DNA from: Hypomesus transpacificus
Taxonomy: Eukaryota > Chordata > Actinopteri > Osmeriformes > Osmeridae
Assembly: GCF_021917145.1 (NCBI RefSeq)
Contig: NC_061077.1
Coordinates: forward strand, 12,214,121-12,278,120
Reading direction: 5' to 3'
DNA: 64,000 nt
The notes beneath the pieces were generated by a model. The model did not search any database, was not told the DNA's origin, and saw nothing but the letters and a program-made list of their open reading frames with translations. The position numbers and the translations under genes were made by a program. Of the stretch, positions 49,990 through 61,059 are shown piece after piece (the first letter of the stretch is position 1; each line of letters starts with the position of its first letter).

Positions 49990-51327
49990 ATGTTACACAC
50001 TATTGTAGGTTTAGGACTTTTTATTTTACGTTTATTACTTTCTCCACGGCGGCACCCAAGGACCCGACTGCCTGATGAATATATCTTGCAGGCTCTTGCC
50101 TCACAGAGTGGACAAGAGGTAATTGTTAATAATCAATGTACTATTTTTGATTAAAACGGCATTGTTAAGCAAAAACACATAGTTGCTTAAAGTAGGTGTG
50201 CAATACGGTGATTGCATTCTTCTGATTTCATGTGTTCTATATATACCATCTTAAATCCATGTTGTGTTTCTTTCTATATGTAGGCACACCAGCTCACCCA
50301 ATATGCCAGGCTGAACACCCATGTGCCTGTCCTCAAGCTGTACATGGATGTGGAGCGAGAAATGAAGAGTGATTTCAGGATGTCGAGGCAGGCTTTCAAC
50401 GGTCTGCTAAATATTTTGCAACAGGAGAGGGATCATGGCTGGGGACATAATTTAGAGGTCCTTATTTTTGTTTTTTGGCTGGCCCATGGGGCATCTTATC
50501 GGTCAACGGCACGGGCTTTTGATGTGCCAAAGTCAACCATTTTTAGAGTTGTGCACAGAATTGCCAAGGAGATTCGCAGATGCAAGTCTAAGGTCATCTT
50601 CTTCCCCAGTCCAAACACCTTGGAAGAGGTAGGCCGAGGATTTGGACGGCTGGCACGGCATAAGGCCTTCAATAAGGCTGTGGGGGCCATAGATGTATGT
50701 CACATACGTATTAAACCACCCGAACATAACCAGTTGGATTATTTGAACTACAAACGGTTTCACTCCATTCAACTTCAAGGCATCTGTGACTCATCTGGGA
50801 GATTTCTGGACATTTGTGTTGGTTATGGAGGTTCAGTACATGACACACAGATTTTAAGAAACTGCCCTGTTTATGTCCATTCCCTGTATCCCCCATCTGG
50901 GTATTTTCTCTTGGGAGATGGAGCCTACCCTTGTCTTGAGCTTCCAATTCCAATTATAACCCCTTTTAGACACCCATTACAAGGGAGGATGCAGGGACCC
51001 TTTAATGCAAAGCATGGCAGGGCCTGGTCCATCATTGCAAGGACATTCGCAGTCATGAAGGCACGGTGGCGGGCCACCTTATGCAAGGCACTGGAGGTTA
51101 GGCCCGAATTCTGTTCAGAAGTATCCCTGGCCTGTGCGTTCCTCCACAATGTCTGCCTTACACATGGAGATGTCTTGGAAGAGCCAGGGCTCCAGCCTGA
51201 AGGACCTGAGCTCCAGCCTGAAGGACCCCCTGCTCCACTTGAAGAACATGACTTCCAGGAGAGGAGTGGGGCCTACATGAGGGATGTGCTGTGTGCCTAC
51301 ATATCCACACCCTCAAGCCCCTTTTAA
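49990..51327 (+). CDS. Harbinger (HARBI1-like) DDE transposase, catalytic Glu replaced
   Basis: Nuclease of the PIF/Harbinger family. Two exons, 49990-50118 and 50284-51327, in phase, give an uninterrupted 390-aa product. Exon 1 includes RTRLPDEYILQALASQSGQE, and the intron is gtaatt...tgtag. A helix-turn-helix-like segment (YRSTARAFDVPKSTIFRVVH) precedes the DDE domain. The first catalytic Asp is residue 180 (GAIDVCHIRI) and the second is residue 255 (LLGDGAYP). At the third position the family consensus is V/I-E-R-T/A-F; here it reads IIARTFAVMKARWR, with Ala (GCA, 51037-51039) at residue 295 where Glu is expected. This is a single GAA-to-GCA change that should abolish cleavage. The C-terminus has a short duplicated EGPxLQP motif. 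It could be a dead element or a retained DNA-binding protein. Confidence 0.85.
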
Positions 51328-51826
51328 GGGTTCATGATCATGCCAGACGATGGATATCTTACTTTGGGCTGAGTCAAATCCCCTGTAGTTTACATACAAT
51401 ACCAGCTAAAACCACCCTGATTTTCCCCATAAACCATTTCAGTGCAGCTTGTTAAACATTTGGACTTTGTGGAGATTAAAGCTTTAAATAACCACATGAC
51501 TGCCTTCTGTGATTCTTGTTTGTTATGGATCCAAAGATTTTGATACTCAAGAACGACATCACAACACACGTTTGTTTAGCACCACAAAACCCCCTTAAGG
51601 TGAAACCTTTCACGCTTCTTTCTGGAAATCTCAATTCAAAGAACACTGCACTGAGGCGAATGTAAAGCAACTCATGTTTAATGTCATGCAGCTTTAAACC
51701 ATCATCTGACTTAAGAAACAAATCTATAAAACAACATCATTTAAAATTAGGACTTCATAAAATCATAACTGACCAATCCATGGGGTTGATAATGCATGAA
51801 AATATTCCAACAAACAAATGAAACAA

Positions 51827-52689
51827 CTACTGCTTTTCCACCAACTTCCCTAAGATGCAAATAAGTTTGTCTATTTGGTCCTGCTTTTTATTTTCCCTCT
51901 CTTCCTCCCTTTCATCCAGCTCTCTCTGCCTCTTTTCTTGCCTTTCTGTGTATTCCTTCAGGTACTCTATAACCTCATTTTTTCTTTTTCGGGATTTGAT
52001 ACTTCTGGAACCTTCAGACAGGGTAGTGGATAGCCCAAGAGCAGAGGTACTGGCCACCTCATCAGGCTCCTCTTCAACATCTGAGTCAACAGCTGTTTTG
52101 ATGATGTTCAGAGGCCTGAAAGAGTTCCTCTGCCCCAGAGCTGTGTGCATCGCGTTGAAGAAAGGCCAGCTTGCAGCTGTTACCTCCCCGCCCTCTGTCC
52201 CTGATCTGGTCATTTGTTGTATCAGATCCTGTGTAAAAGGTGCAAAAAGAATACATATTACATATTTTGATCAAATCTTTCTGTTTATAGAAAAGTAGCC
52301 AGATAATTCATGACGATTCAACATTAGTGGAAGGATGAAGGAGTGGAAGGAGTGAAAAAGGATTTCACCCTATACTTTTCTTTAAGTTTTCCCATTTCTT
52401 AGCTGCTTGGGCGTTTGTCAGACGGTCATCCAGTCCCATCTCTTTTATGACCACACTATTGAGCACAAAGCAAAGTTGGGGCCCGTTAATTGTATTGTCA
52501 GAGCAGGACATTTACTACATGACACACACAGTTTCTAGCTACATAATCACAAACTAACATTTCTAAAGTGTAGGCCTTACTTGCTGAATACTTACTGAAA
52601 TCCATAAGCAGATGCTTTTCTGTGGCCAGTAAACTGAGCATCGTGCTCCATCCGCAGATTAATGAATTGCAGGGTTTGTTGATCGCTCC
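51827..52689 (-). pseudogene. Harbinger Myb/SANT-like accessory gene, frameshifted
   Basis: DNA-binding partner protein of Harbinger transposases. Recognisable minus-strand exons are 52596-52689 (contains MEHDAQFTGHRKASAYGF), 52369-52455 (HVVIKEMGLDDRLTNAQAAK then KWENLKK) and 51827-52228 (DLIQQMTRSGTEGGEVTAAS...). The last ends with a charged coiled coil (EKRQRELDEREEERENKKQD) and stop. Exons 1-2 join in phase. Exon 2 is 87 nt where 88 would keep the frame into exon 3: the A run in AAAGAAAAGTATAGG appears one base short, converting the usual KKKYR into a frameshift and stop. A 5' exon may be missing. A sequencing error cannot be excluded. Confidence 0.7.
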
Positions 52690-52988
52690 CTGTTTATAAA
52701 CAGATAGTCATGTTGAATCAAATCTCATGAATGCATATTTGTAATTTATCATCATAGGACAAACTATCCACAGTTTTGGATATATCAACCATCAGTGAGC
52801 TTTGTGTTTTGTGTTTCCTAACAATGTTAACTTCAGGGTTAATTGCTCCTTCCATGCTTGTTTGTTTACCGTTCTTCTTTCTTCGAGGCGGGTTTGCTTC
52901 CGGGATTCCCTTGGTAACCCGACGTCTGTTTCAAGTCACAGCGCTGAGGGCATTTCCCTTAGCAAAATGCAGACTTAAGAAAAGGGTG

Positions 52989-53103
52989 CATAAAGGGCTC
53001 AAAATGTCTGCGATAGAGCCTTCTCTCACTTAACAATTTGACATTGGGACAGGCGGACCACCCTAAACCCTAAAGACTTACCGAGAACGCGCTTCAATGT
53101 CCG
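52989..53103 (-). repeat. Harbinger right terminal inverted repeat
   Basis: On the minus strand it reads GCGCGTTCTCGG, TTTAGGG, CTGTCCCAATGTCAAATTG, and CGCAGACATTTTGAGCCCTT, matching the left end at 49590-49693 with small insertions. Confidence 0.85.
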
Positions 53104-53645
53104 CGACTCCGGTATGGAAAGCTGTATGTGACAAAAACATATATTTAGCGTTCGCGTTAAACGGTGTACGGCTGTACAGTGAACATTTGGGAGAATCTTC
53201 AAAAAATGTAATTTACCACGTGAAATGAAGTGTCACCTTATAACATACACAAGCGATAATTCATTCTCTGTTGTTAATTGTTGTATTATTGAATTTGAAT
53301 AGGCCTATATCTATGGAGGACCAAACCTATATATCTTTACTGAGACTACCAAAAAAACTAAAATAAAAATGAAAGTTCCCCTGTGTCCATGTAAACTCTG
53401 ATATTTGTATAAATCGTGTTTGGTATTGTTTGTTGGTTTGTATTTCAATCGAAATAAATAAATAAATAAAAGATGACGACGTGTTGCCGTTTCATTCCCA
53501 TAATGCATTACGCCGATTCAGTACACGTCATTACAACGCACCGGTCAGCGCTGAGGTGGACTTCTCTCTCTTAAGTAGACGTGTGTCAGAAGAGCTGAAA
53601 ACCAAAATACTTAATTCTAAACTGTGAGAAACACCTTGCAAACTC
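53104..53645 (+). promoter_or_regulatory. ssr4 upstream region with CACGTCA element
   Basis: The ssr4 5' flank. CACGTCA at 53524-53530, reading TGACGTG on the minus strand, is a UPRE/CRE-type core about 116 bases before the ATG. Close by are gcgctgaggtgg and a pyrimidine-rich ctctctctt, where the start site could lie. SSR4 belongs to the ER translocon set that XBP1 and ATF6 are known to induce, so function as an ER-stress element is plausible but inferred. Confidence 0.4.
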
Positions 53646-55358
53646 ATGATGATCAGATTAGCTGCCTTTCTTGCTCTTCTTGTCTGCGCTTGTTCTGGTA
53701 AGTAAATCAATGATCAGATCCGGGATTGCCAGCTTGATACTTTCGTGAAAGCTAGCGTTAACTAAACTAGCTCATTTCCCCTAGGAAAGCTAACTAACCA
53801 CAAGCTGGGCCTGCTTGCCTGCAAATGAACAATATCGAATTCATTGAATTAGAGAAAGATACTTTAAACCTTGTTCAAAGCGTCCTTTATTTTAATAGCT
53901 AACTTCCTTGCTAGTCAGCTCTGACGTAGCTGACTGATTAGCTGTTAATTACTTGCTAGCTATCTACTTAACTTAGGTAGATAGCTAGCAAGTAGAAAGA
54001 TAACCATAACTATCTTTCTTAACCAGCCAGGTAGGTAAAATGTTAATGAATTGGCCCTGATGTATTGACTGTTACTGTTACATCAATACTAACTATCTTA
54101 CTGAAGTTATCGTATGGAGGAACCAAATATTAATAGCCGTTTATGCGTTATAGCTGAAAGCTGCACAGACCCTGTGATCACTCCCTCGGCCTACACAACC
54201 TCGGATGCCGTCATCTCCTCCGAGTCCGTCTTCATCGTTGAGCTCAGTCTGGCTTGTGCCAACGGAGCGCAGGTAGTCACACCTGATCATGCACTCTAAA
54301 ATATCATTTATTACAATCAACACTATTATCCTTGCCTTAAAATACTGAAGTCAATGTTCAAAGGTTTTTGGGATAGCCTTAAAGTAGCCATTGCCAGTTT
54401 TGTTTTAGCCTTGGCAACCATTCGACTTTAATATATAGATGTACTGGGTGATGTCTCTACAGGCCTGCACAGGGCCAAAGTCCAGACATCATAGATAAGA
54501 CCAATGTAGGTTTTTGCCTCCAAGTAATGTAATATGACTGCTAATGCACACACTTTTTGACAGAGTGTGGCGCTGTATGCTGATGTCCAAGGAAGACAGT
54601 TCCCTGTGACCAGGGGCCAGGATGTTGGAAAGTACCAGGTAGGACAACAACAATGTGTTGCCTGTTTTATGTTTATTTTTTGCAGTCTGTTACCATAACA
54701 TTGTGTCCTCCATCTGTCTTTTATATCCTCAGGTGTCTTGGAGTCTTCCCCACAAACAAGCTAGTTCTGGAACATACCAGGTCAAATTCTTCGATGAGGA
54801 GTCTTACAGCTCCCTGCGGAAGGTAGGTTTATGCTCTCACACGAGGCCATGTGACTAAGCAGATCCTGTTTATCGCTGTTATGTTTTTGTGAATCAAAAG
54901 CCTTTCAGTGATCTTTCATTTGTGTGTCTCAGGCCCAGAGGAACAATGAAGATGTAGCATCCATCCAGCCTCTCTTCTCTGTCAATGTGGATCACAGGGT
55001 GAGTCTGAAGCAAAAAGATGAACACTGATCACCACATGATAATGTTGCAGAGAAGTTCACTTTTATTTCTTTGCTGTCGCCTGTGCATTGCGATGCCTCT
55101 CTTATTGAAGCCGCCATGTTAGCAAAGAGAATTTATCATTGTGTTTTATCGTTATTTTATTTATAATCTAAATTGTGCAGAGCAGCACTTTATTGAACCC
55201 CAAGGGAAGTCGTCTCTTAATATGAGTGTGTTTGTTATTGTGTGTGTGTGTAGGGTGCATGGAATGGTCCCTGGGTGTCCACTGAAGTGCTGGCGGCCCT
55301 CATCGGCATCCTCTTCTACTACCTTGCCTTCAGCACCAAGAGCACCATCCAGGCATAG
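53646..55358 (+). CDS. ssr4: Signal sequence receptor subunit 4 (TRAP-delta)
   Basis: Subunit of the translocon-associated protein complex, which sits beside Sec61 in the ER membrane and aids translocation and N-glycosylation. Exons: 53646-53697, 54154-54272, 54564-54638, 54733-54822, 54933-54998, 55254-55358; phases give 168 aa (human 173). It has a signal peptide, [18 protein letters not shown], ending before [17 protein letters not shown]. The lumenal beta-sandwich has [20 protein letters not shown] and [20 protein letters not shown], and the single C-terminal membrane helix is [20 protein letters not shown], ending KSTIQA. The first of two tandem ATGs was used. It is adjacent to the Harbinger insertion. 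Intron 1 contains a perfect hairpin (53951-53993). Confidence 0.97.
53951..53993. repeat. Perfect 17-bp inverted repeat with 9-nt loop
   Basis: Arms ACTTGCTAGCTATCTAC (53951-53967) and GTAGATAGCTAGCAAGT (53977-53993) are exact reverse complements separated by TTAACTTAG. A second, smaller hairpin follows at once (AGAAAGATA ... TATCTTTCT, 53994-54019). Both lie in ssr4 intron 1. Confidence 0.95.
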
Positions 55359-58300
55359 AGGAATCTGAAGCCACCTTTTGTTTGGTTTGACACTTTTTGT
55401 ATTTTCATGCAGAATGACTGAGGGACACTGAATTCACATGCACACACACTAATGTATGTGATTTGAGATGGACTGTGTCTTATTTGTGTGAAATTCCAGA
55501 CAATTCCAATTTCTTTTTTATTGTGGATTTTTTTTAAAGTAACATTCTGAGGGAACCATTGTAAACAAACTCAAAATGATCAAATGTACACTGTACACAG
55601 ACAAAATGTACGCAGACTGTTTGATTTGTGTGAAATGACGGAACAATCTGTTTTGTGTTAGAAGTTGTGGGAAATTCTCACATCCAGAAGAACATGTTGT
55701 AAACCAACTGAAAGAAGAACATGTAAACAAACAAACTTGAGTGCAAATGTATTTGAATAACCAGGGCCTGAAAGCCAAGAATTGTTGGTACTCATCCTGA
55801 CTTAGACAGATACATGTAGATATGGCTTTGAGGCCTTCAAGAGCACAGTGTTTGCCTTTTAGCGTTCATGCACACTCCTTTTCTGTAGCGTGGTTGTTTC
55901 ATTAACAGTGCAGTTTAATAACACCTTCAGGAGAGTAGTACAATTCGTAAACCTTCCCGGACTCCTAAGGGGAAGGAAAGGTTTGTACAGATTTGATGCA
56001 TCTGCTTGCAAACGAGGCCCAACATTGTGTGATTGGAGATTTATTCGGTCAAATGAATAAACGGTTTGTTACTACCCATGTTTGGCCTTGTCATGGTGCA
56101 TGTGATTGTCAGTCACAGACAGACTGGCTCCACATGAAATTGTATTTGTTCAGTTCAAGGCAAGTTAGACAATTGATTCCATTGAGGACTACTGCTCAAT
56201 GTGATTTTCTGGGCAATTTCATCACTTCAATGAGCCATGTAATGACATGGACTATAAATTACAAGCCCATACTTGCTTTTATTTGGTACTGACATCCTTT
56301 ATAACTATAGTTAGAAGCAGGATTTGTGCTGTGAGGACTTTGTACATAATAGTTACCTTTTAGTTATAGTTACCTTTTCCTAAATCAAAACTTTATAATT
56401 AGAATGAAAATAAGATCCACTTGTCCATCATAACCTAACAAGTCACAACTATGTATATTTTTTCACAACAGCAAGTCATGTTAGCATTGATACCACACAC
56501 ATTTTACTAGCATTTTTTTAAAAAACTAAATGTGTCCCTCATAAAGCTTATTCATTTTATAACCCTGAGTCTTTTTCTGAATTGCAGTTTGCAGAACATA
56601 CACCTGGTCTATTTTGATCTCCAGTTTTAGAGAACCAGGTTATCTGTAGGGAGATGGGATGTTAGGAATGTCAGACCCAGTTCACATCCATTTTAATAAA
56701 CTCATATCTTTTAGCAGCACATCCCTTAATTGGTTTACATGGCATCATGAAGTAAACAAACTCATAAAACAAACTGCCCCAGTAAACCTGATCACTTGCT
56801 GGACTTTAAAGAGGCACCAGCACACCGGATGGAAATGGAGGTTATTTTTGTCTTCTGGGGAAAGCTCAGAGGGGCAGAAATAACTGTGTTCACTGGCATG
56901 CCTAGATAGCAGAGGACAGCATGCTCCACATTTCAAGTGGTCTGAGCGGGCGGACGAAAGTTTGCTATAGTTTAAGTACATTTACTTCTGGTTTACTTAG
57001 CTTTTGCTAACTTGAATTCCACATTGAATGTAGGGGGGTGGACACACTGCAAACACTGCCCTCTTCAGTACTCCCAGGTGGACACTCGGTGGCAGCACTG
57101 AGACAACTGATTGAGCAGTGCTGCTGGTTTCTCCACATCATCTTACGCATTATAACAGACATACTGGACTGTATGTCAAGGCTATTGTATGTAGTCCACT
57201 GTATAGTTCAAATATCAGGCCGCATGCTTACATAGTTATCACAAGACGGATTACATATTGCCGTCAATGTATCACAACCTAATTTACACATCTGGTGCTT
57301 TGTTTTTTACTGTGACTGAAGCATGCCATTCTTTTTCAGCACTTTCTGTTACGTTGCCATAATCAGGATTATCTACGGATTTGATGTGAAAGTCTCCTTC
57401 AGCTACTGCCCAGAGTAAACTTGAACCATCACACTCTTTGTTTACAAAACTGCTTGCCATGACACTATCTGTTCTCAGTGTGGGTAACATCTTAGTCACC
57501 TACATTACACAATGTTCAAAGCACAGGTGAGGTTTCTTACTTTCCTTGCACACAATAGTTGAATAGTTGACTCAACCCCTTTCATGTCACATTCATGGTT
57601 ATGGCTATCTCTGTAGTAGTGACAATGTCGTGAATTCCAAAACAATGCAAAAATGTGTGTATGTGTGCGAGAGAGCAGACTTGGGCCCTCCCTCTGACAG
57701 CTCAGGGTGGTTTGGGACAGACAGTGAGAGGATGGAGGGAAGAAAAAATGTAACGTATATATACACTCAGACACAGGCACTGACTCATTTTGAATATTTT
57801 ATGTGCTGTGACTTCACCCAGTCTGGTATCTGGGCCCCCCTGGACTAACGGCAGCTATATTAGTCTCCAGCGGTGTCCCACCAACTGGGGCAGTACCATC
57901 ACACAACAGACTTCTTGGTTTTTCAAGGTTTTTGCTGGATCTATGAATTTCTGTTCACATTGTTTTGAAGATTACGTTCTATGTTATTTGCATCGTGACA
58001 ACATTGAGTAATCAATGGAATACCTGGGAGGAAACCCCATGACGTGTATTGTTCCCATTGAGGCTTACACCTGCACATTTCTTGGAAAAGCATGGCAGGA
58101 AATACAGCGATAGCACTGTTTGTATATGATCGACTGAGCTTGGTGAACCGAAGGCAGTGAGTGCAGCTGAAGGTGGGTGGGTGGGGGCTGTGGGGGGATT
58201 GGCTATGTGCTGCGAGGCAGAGAAAGCAGCAGTGACAGAGGTGTAAACCATGGTCCCGGGAGGTCAGACACCACTGGGCTTAGCCGGACTCAGCAGAGTG

Positions 58301-59190
58301 GAAAGAGGCGTCTCGCAAATGATTCTCACATGAAGTAACGTCCATGTGAGGCTACTGTAGGCTTTGTTTTGTGAGGCCATTTGGTGCACTTTTTGGGGCT
58401 CCAAACCCAACAGTGGACGCCGTCCGCTGTACTGTAACAGCAGAGTCAGGAAGACATTTCTCTCGCCCAGATCATTCACCCGTGATTTCCTTTGCTCACA
58501 CTGTAACAACAGTGATGGTCCAAGTCACACCACTGAATCGTAACATTGTGGAGAATGTTTATCTCTATCCCCAACACCCCCAACCCTCTTTTGGATTGTG
58601 TTTGAGCTGTATAAACAAACAGCAAGTTCTACTTTTCCTCCAAACACATTTATCCATCTTCTGTTTTCCTGTTGGCTGTTTTCGGGTCCCCTCTAAGCCT
58701 CTTTGCTACTGGAGTCAATTGCCTGACAAGAATGAACCTTATATGGCAGCAGTTTCTTGTTTCTCCTCAAACCCATCTATCTCCTCTCGCCTACTGCATC
58801 AATGTAGAATTTCTCTCCGCCTCACACCCTTGGGTCAGGTGTTATGACACGACCTTGTTCATGTTTGCACACCCTTCAAGACCAGGCACATATTGTATTT
58901 CAGGAATGAAAATGCATTTCATGTGGACCACTGTTGCCTGTAAAAATGGGAAAGAACTTTTGAAAGAGCACTCATAAAAATATATATTCCAGGTGTCTAT
59001 CCACATGAAAGTTTTTACCATGTTACCAGGTTCTTGTAAAGGCCTGAATGGATCAGCTTTGCAAACACCTACTCATAGTCATGGCAACAAATAAAAGATG
59101 TATAAATAAACTGGAACCACAATCCAACCTGACATTTTCTTTTATATATAAAAGCTTGGGAATTTTCGACGTGAAATGAAGCTGCAAACA
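55359..59190. other. ssr4 3' UTR and gene-poor region
   Basis: No exon I can support on either strand. A candidate polyadenylation signal AATAAA is at 56056-56061. Other AATAAA hexamers near 59090-59107 have no gene attached that I can see. Confidence 0.5.
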
Positions 59191-59198
59191 GTGGCAGT

Positions 59199-59456
59199 TA
59201 TAGCAAGGCTACCTGTAGTTATGACAAGGCTACCTATAGTTATAACAAGGCTACCTAAAGTTATAACAAGGCTACCTATAGTTATAACAAGGCTACCTAT
59301 AGTTATAACAAGGCTACCTATAGTTATAACAAGGCTACCTATAGTTATGACAAGGCTACCTATAGTTATAACAAGGCTACCTGTAGTTATAACTAAGGCC
59401 ACCTATAGTTATGAAAAGGCTACCCATAGTTATAACAAGGCCACCTATAGTTATAA
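59199..59456. repeat. 21-bp minisatellite, 12 copies
   Basis: Twelve copies of a 21-bp unit with core AAGGCTACCTATAGTTATAA. Variants include CTGTAG, CTAAAG and GGCCACC, and one copy has a base inserted. The period is a multiple of three, so both strands are open (VITIGSL / ITRLPIV repeats). No coding role is supported. Confidence 0.95.
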
Positions 59457-60851
59457 ATGTAGACCTTGCAAATGACTTTGATGGGAGAACAAAACAAACA
59501 CACACAAATTGGATCTGCAGCTGTTCTTCTACTCCAATTGAAACTCTAGTCTAGATATCCGTCTCATACAAAAAACAAAAAAGAGAGAGAAGAGAAGTTA
59601 ATTAAATAAGACTTCTTATTCTTATTGGGGTGTGGCTGAGGAAAGAATTGGATTTTCCTGTTTGTTTTTTCTCCAATACTGTATCATTGAGCAGTAGCGT
59701 ACACAATGCTATCCGGTAATGTGCTAAGGCGAGGAGATCTGTAAGCCAACGCCTCAGATGTCAGGGATTAGCTCTGCCCCCCCACCAGTGCCTCGGAATG
59801 AGCTTAGTAGCCGTGAGAGTCATTTCCTCAGGTCTGTGCTGGAGTTCAGCAACCACAGTCAGATAATCAGATTGATACCGATACTGGCCAACGGAGGTTT
59901 CTGGACTCTTCAGAAGGCTGCCGAGCATGGTCCGCACCTGACCCTAATTGTATTTAATGGAGAAGTTCACCTGTTTTGCGGCCCCGTCTCTGAAGTCTCA
60001 CGGCAGGTCATTTATTTGGTCAATATCCCTGTCACAAGGTCAGTCCTGGCAGGCCGCCGCTGCAGCCCCTCCCCCCGTAGAGTAATGAAGAAGTGACCTT
60101 GAGTGAAGACATCAGCATGGGTTCAGCCCAGATGCCATCAATGTCAGCCCTCTGGACTCCAACCTAACCCTGACTTACGAAATGAGCCACCGGCCTGGCC
60201 ACCAACCGCCATCAATCCCGTTCCACTTCACTACTGGAGACTGGAAGAGCAATCGGTTTGAAATAATAAGTAATGCCTGTTTATGTCGTCCCGGACAGAC
60301 AAGGAAGTAGACAGGAAAAAATGCTTCACAATCATGCTTTATCTATTATTTAGTGGTGCATGTGAGCTACTAATGGATGTAAGGTGAAGGACGTACTAGG
60401 ATGGGCGTGTATTCAGCTCATAACTCAGAGCTGAAGAATGGATCATAGCTTTGTGTGGAGAAGGCCCTGGTGACCTCTCACTTTCTGGTACTCATCTGAC
60501 AATGGAAAAATGCATCAACGCTATTCTGCATAGTTGGAACATATGTATTTCATGAATGATATTTTAGGAAAAAACACTGGATGAAAATGTATTTCAGATT
60601 GTAGTTTATGAGAAGCAGCATCCACCAAACACATCAAGTTAATGGTAAATCCAAACACTGAAATAACGTTAAAGAGTTAAGACCTAACCTTCACTGTACA
60701 ACATTATGTTTAGACACCTATTCTTTGTTATTTCAGCATTTTCTGGTAAAAATACTGAAAGCATAATTGCTATGTATTCGCCTTGTCAAATGTATACTGT
60801 TTACAATAGTATATAAGTAGATATACACTATATGTATACAATATACCATAT
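59457..60851. other. Intergenic DNA without recognised genes
   Basis: A 112-codon open frame at 59758-60096 has no recognisable domain and is not called. Nothing else is identified. Confidence 0.5.
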
Positions 60852-61059
60852 AGTACTGTGCAAAGGTTTTAGGCATCCAATATTTTTTTATACTGACATT
60901 GTCTTAAATATTCATTTATTTTTCTCCTGTATTTGTGTGGCAGTATAAAAGTGCAATGTTGAGGTTTGCGTTTAGTCTTTTCAATTCATTATTCCTTAAA
61001 ACATTTTTGCTTGACTTTAAAAACGTTTTTATCTGTGCCTAGGAATTTTGCATAGTACT
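60852..61059. mobile_element. MITE with 24-bp inverted ends
   Basis: Left end AGTACTGTGCAAAGGTTTTA-GGCA (60852-60875); the right end (61036-61059), reverse complemented, begins AGTACTATGCAAAATTCC and matches at about 19 of 24 positions. The 208-bp interior has no coding capacity. A relative in opposite internal orientation is at 7789-7915. The flanking sequence is AT-rich, so a TA target site (Tc1/mariner type) is possible but not provable. Confidence 0.75.

Larger units (their letters stand above)
49590..53103. mobile_element. PIF/Harbinger DNA transposon (full-length, probably inactive)
   Basis: A 3.5-kb element with long imperfect inverted ends (49590-49693 and 52989-53103). It has the two genes diagnostic of Harbinger elements: a DDE transposase on the plus strand and a Myb/SANT-like accessory protein on the minus strand, arranged tail to tail. 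Exact outer ends and target-site duplication are unclear: TTA flanks the left GGGCTGTCCCA motif while TAA flanks the right counterpart. It sits between the divergent zinc-finger gene and ssr4. Confidence 0.88.

Noticed and set aside
59758-60096. 112-codon plus-strand frame (contains LANGGFWTLQKAAEHGPHL)
   Set aside because: No recognised domain, no splice context tying it to a gene, and length compatible with chance in this composition.
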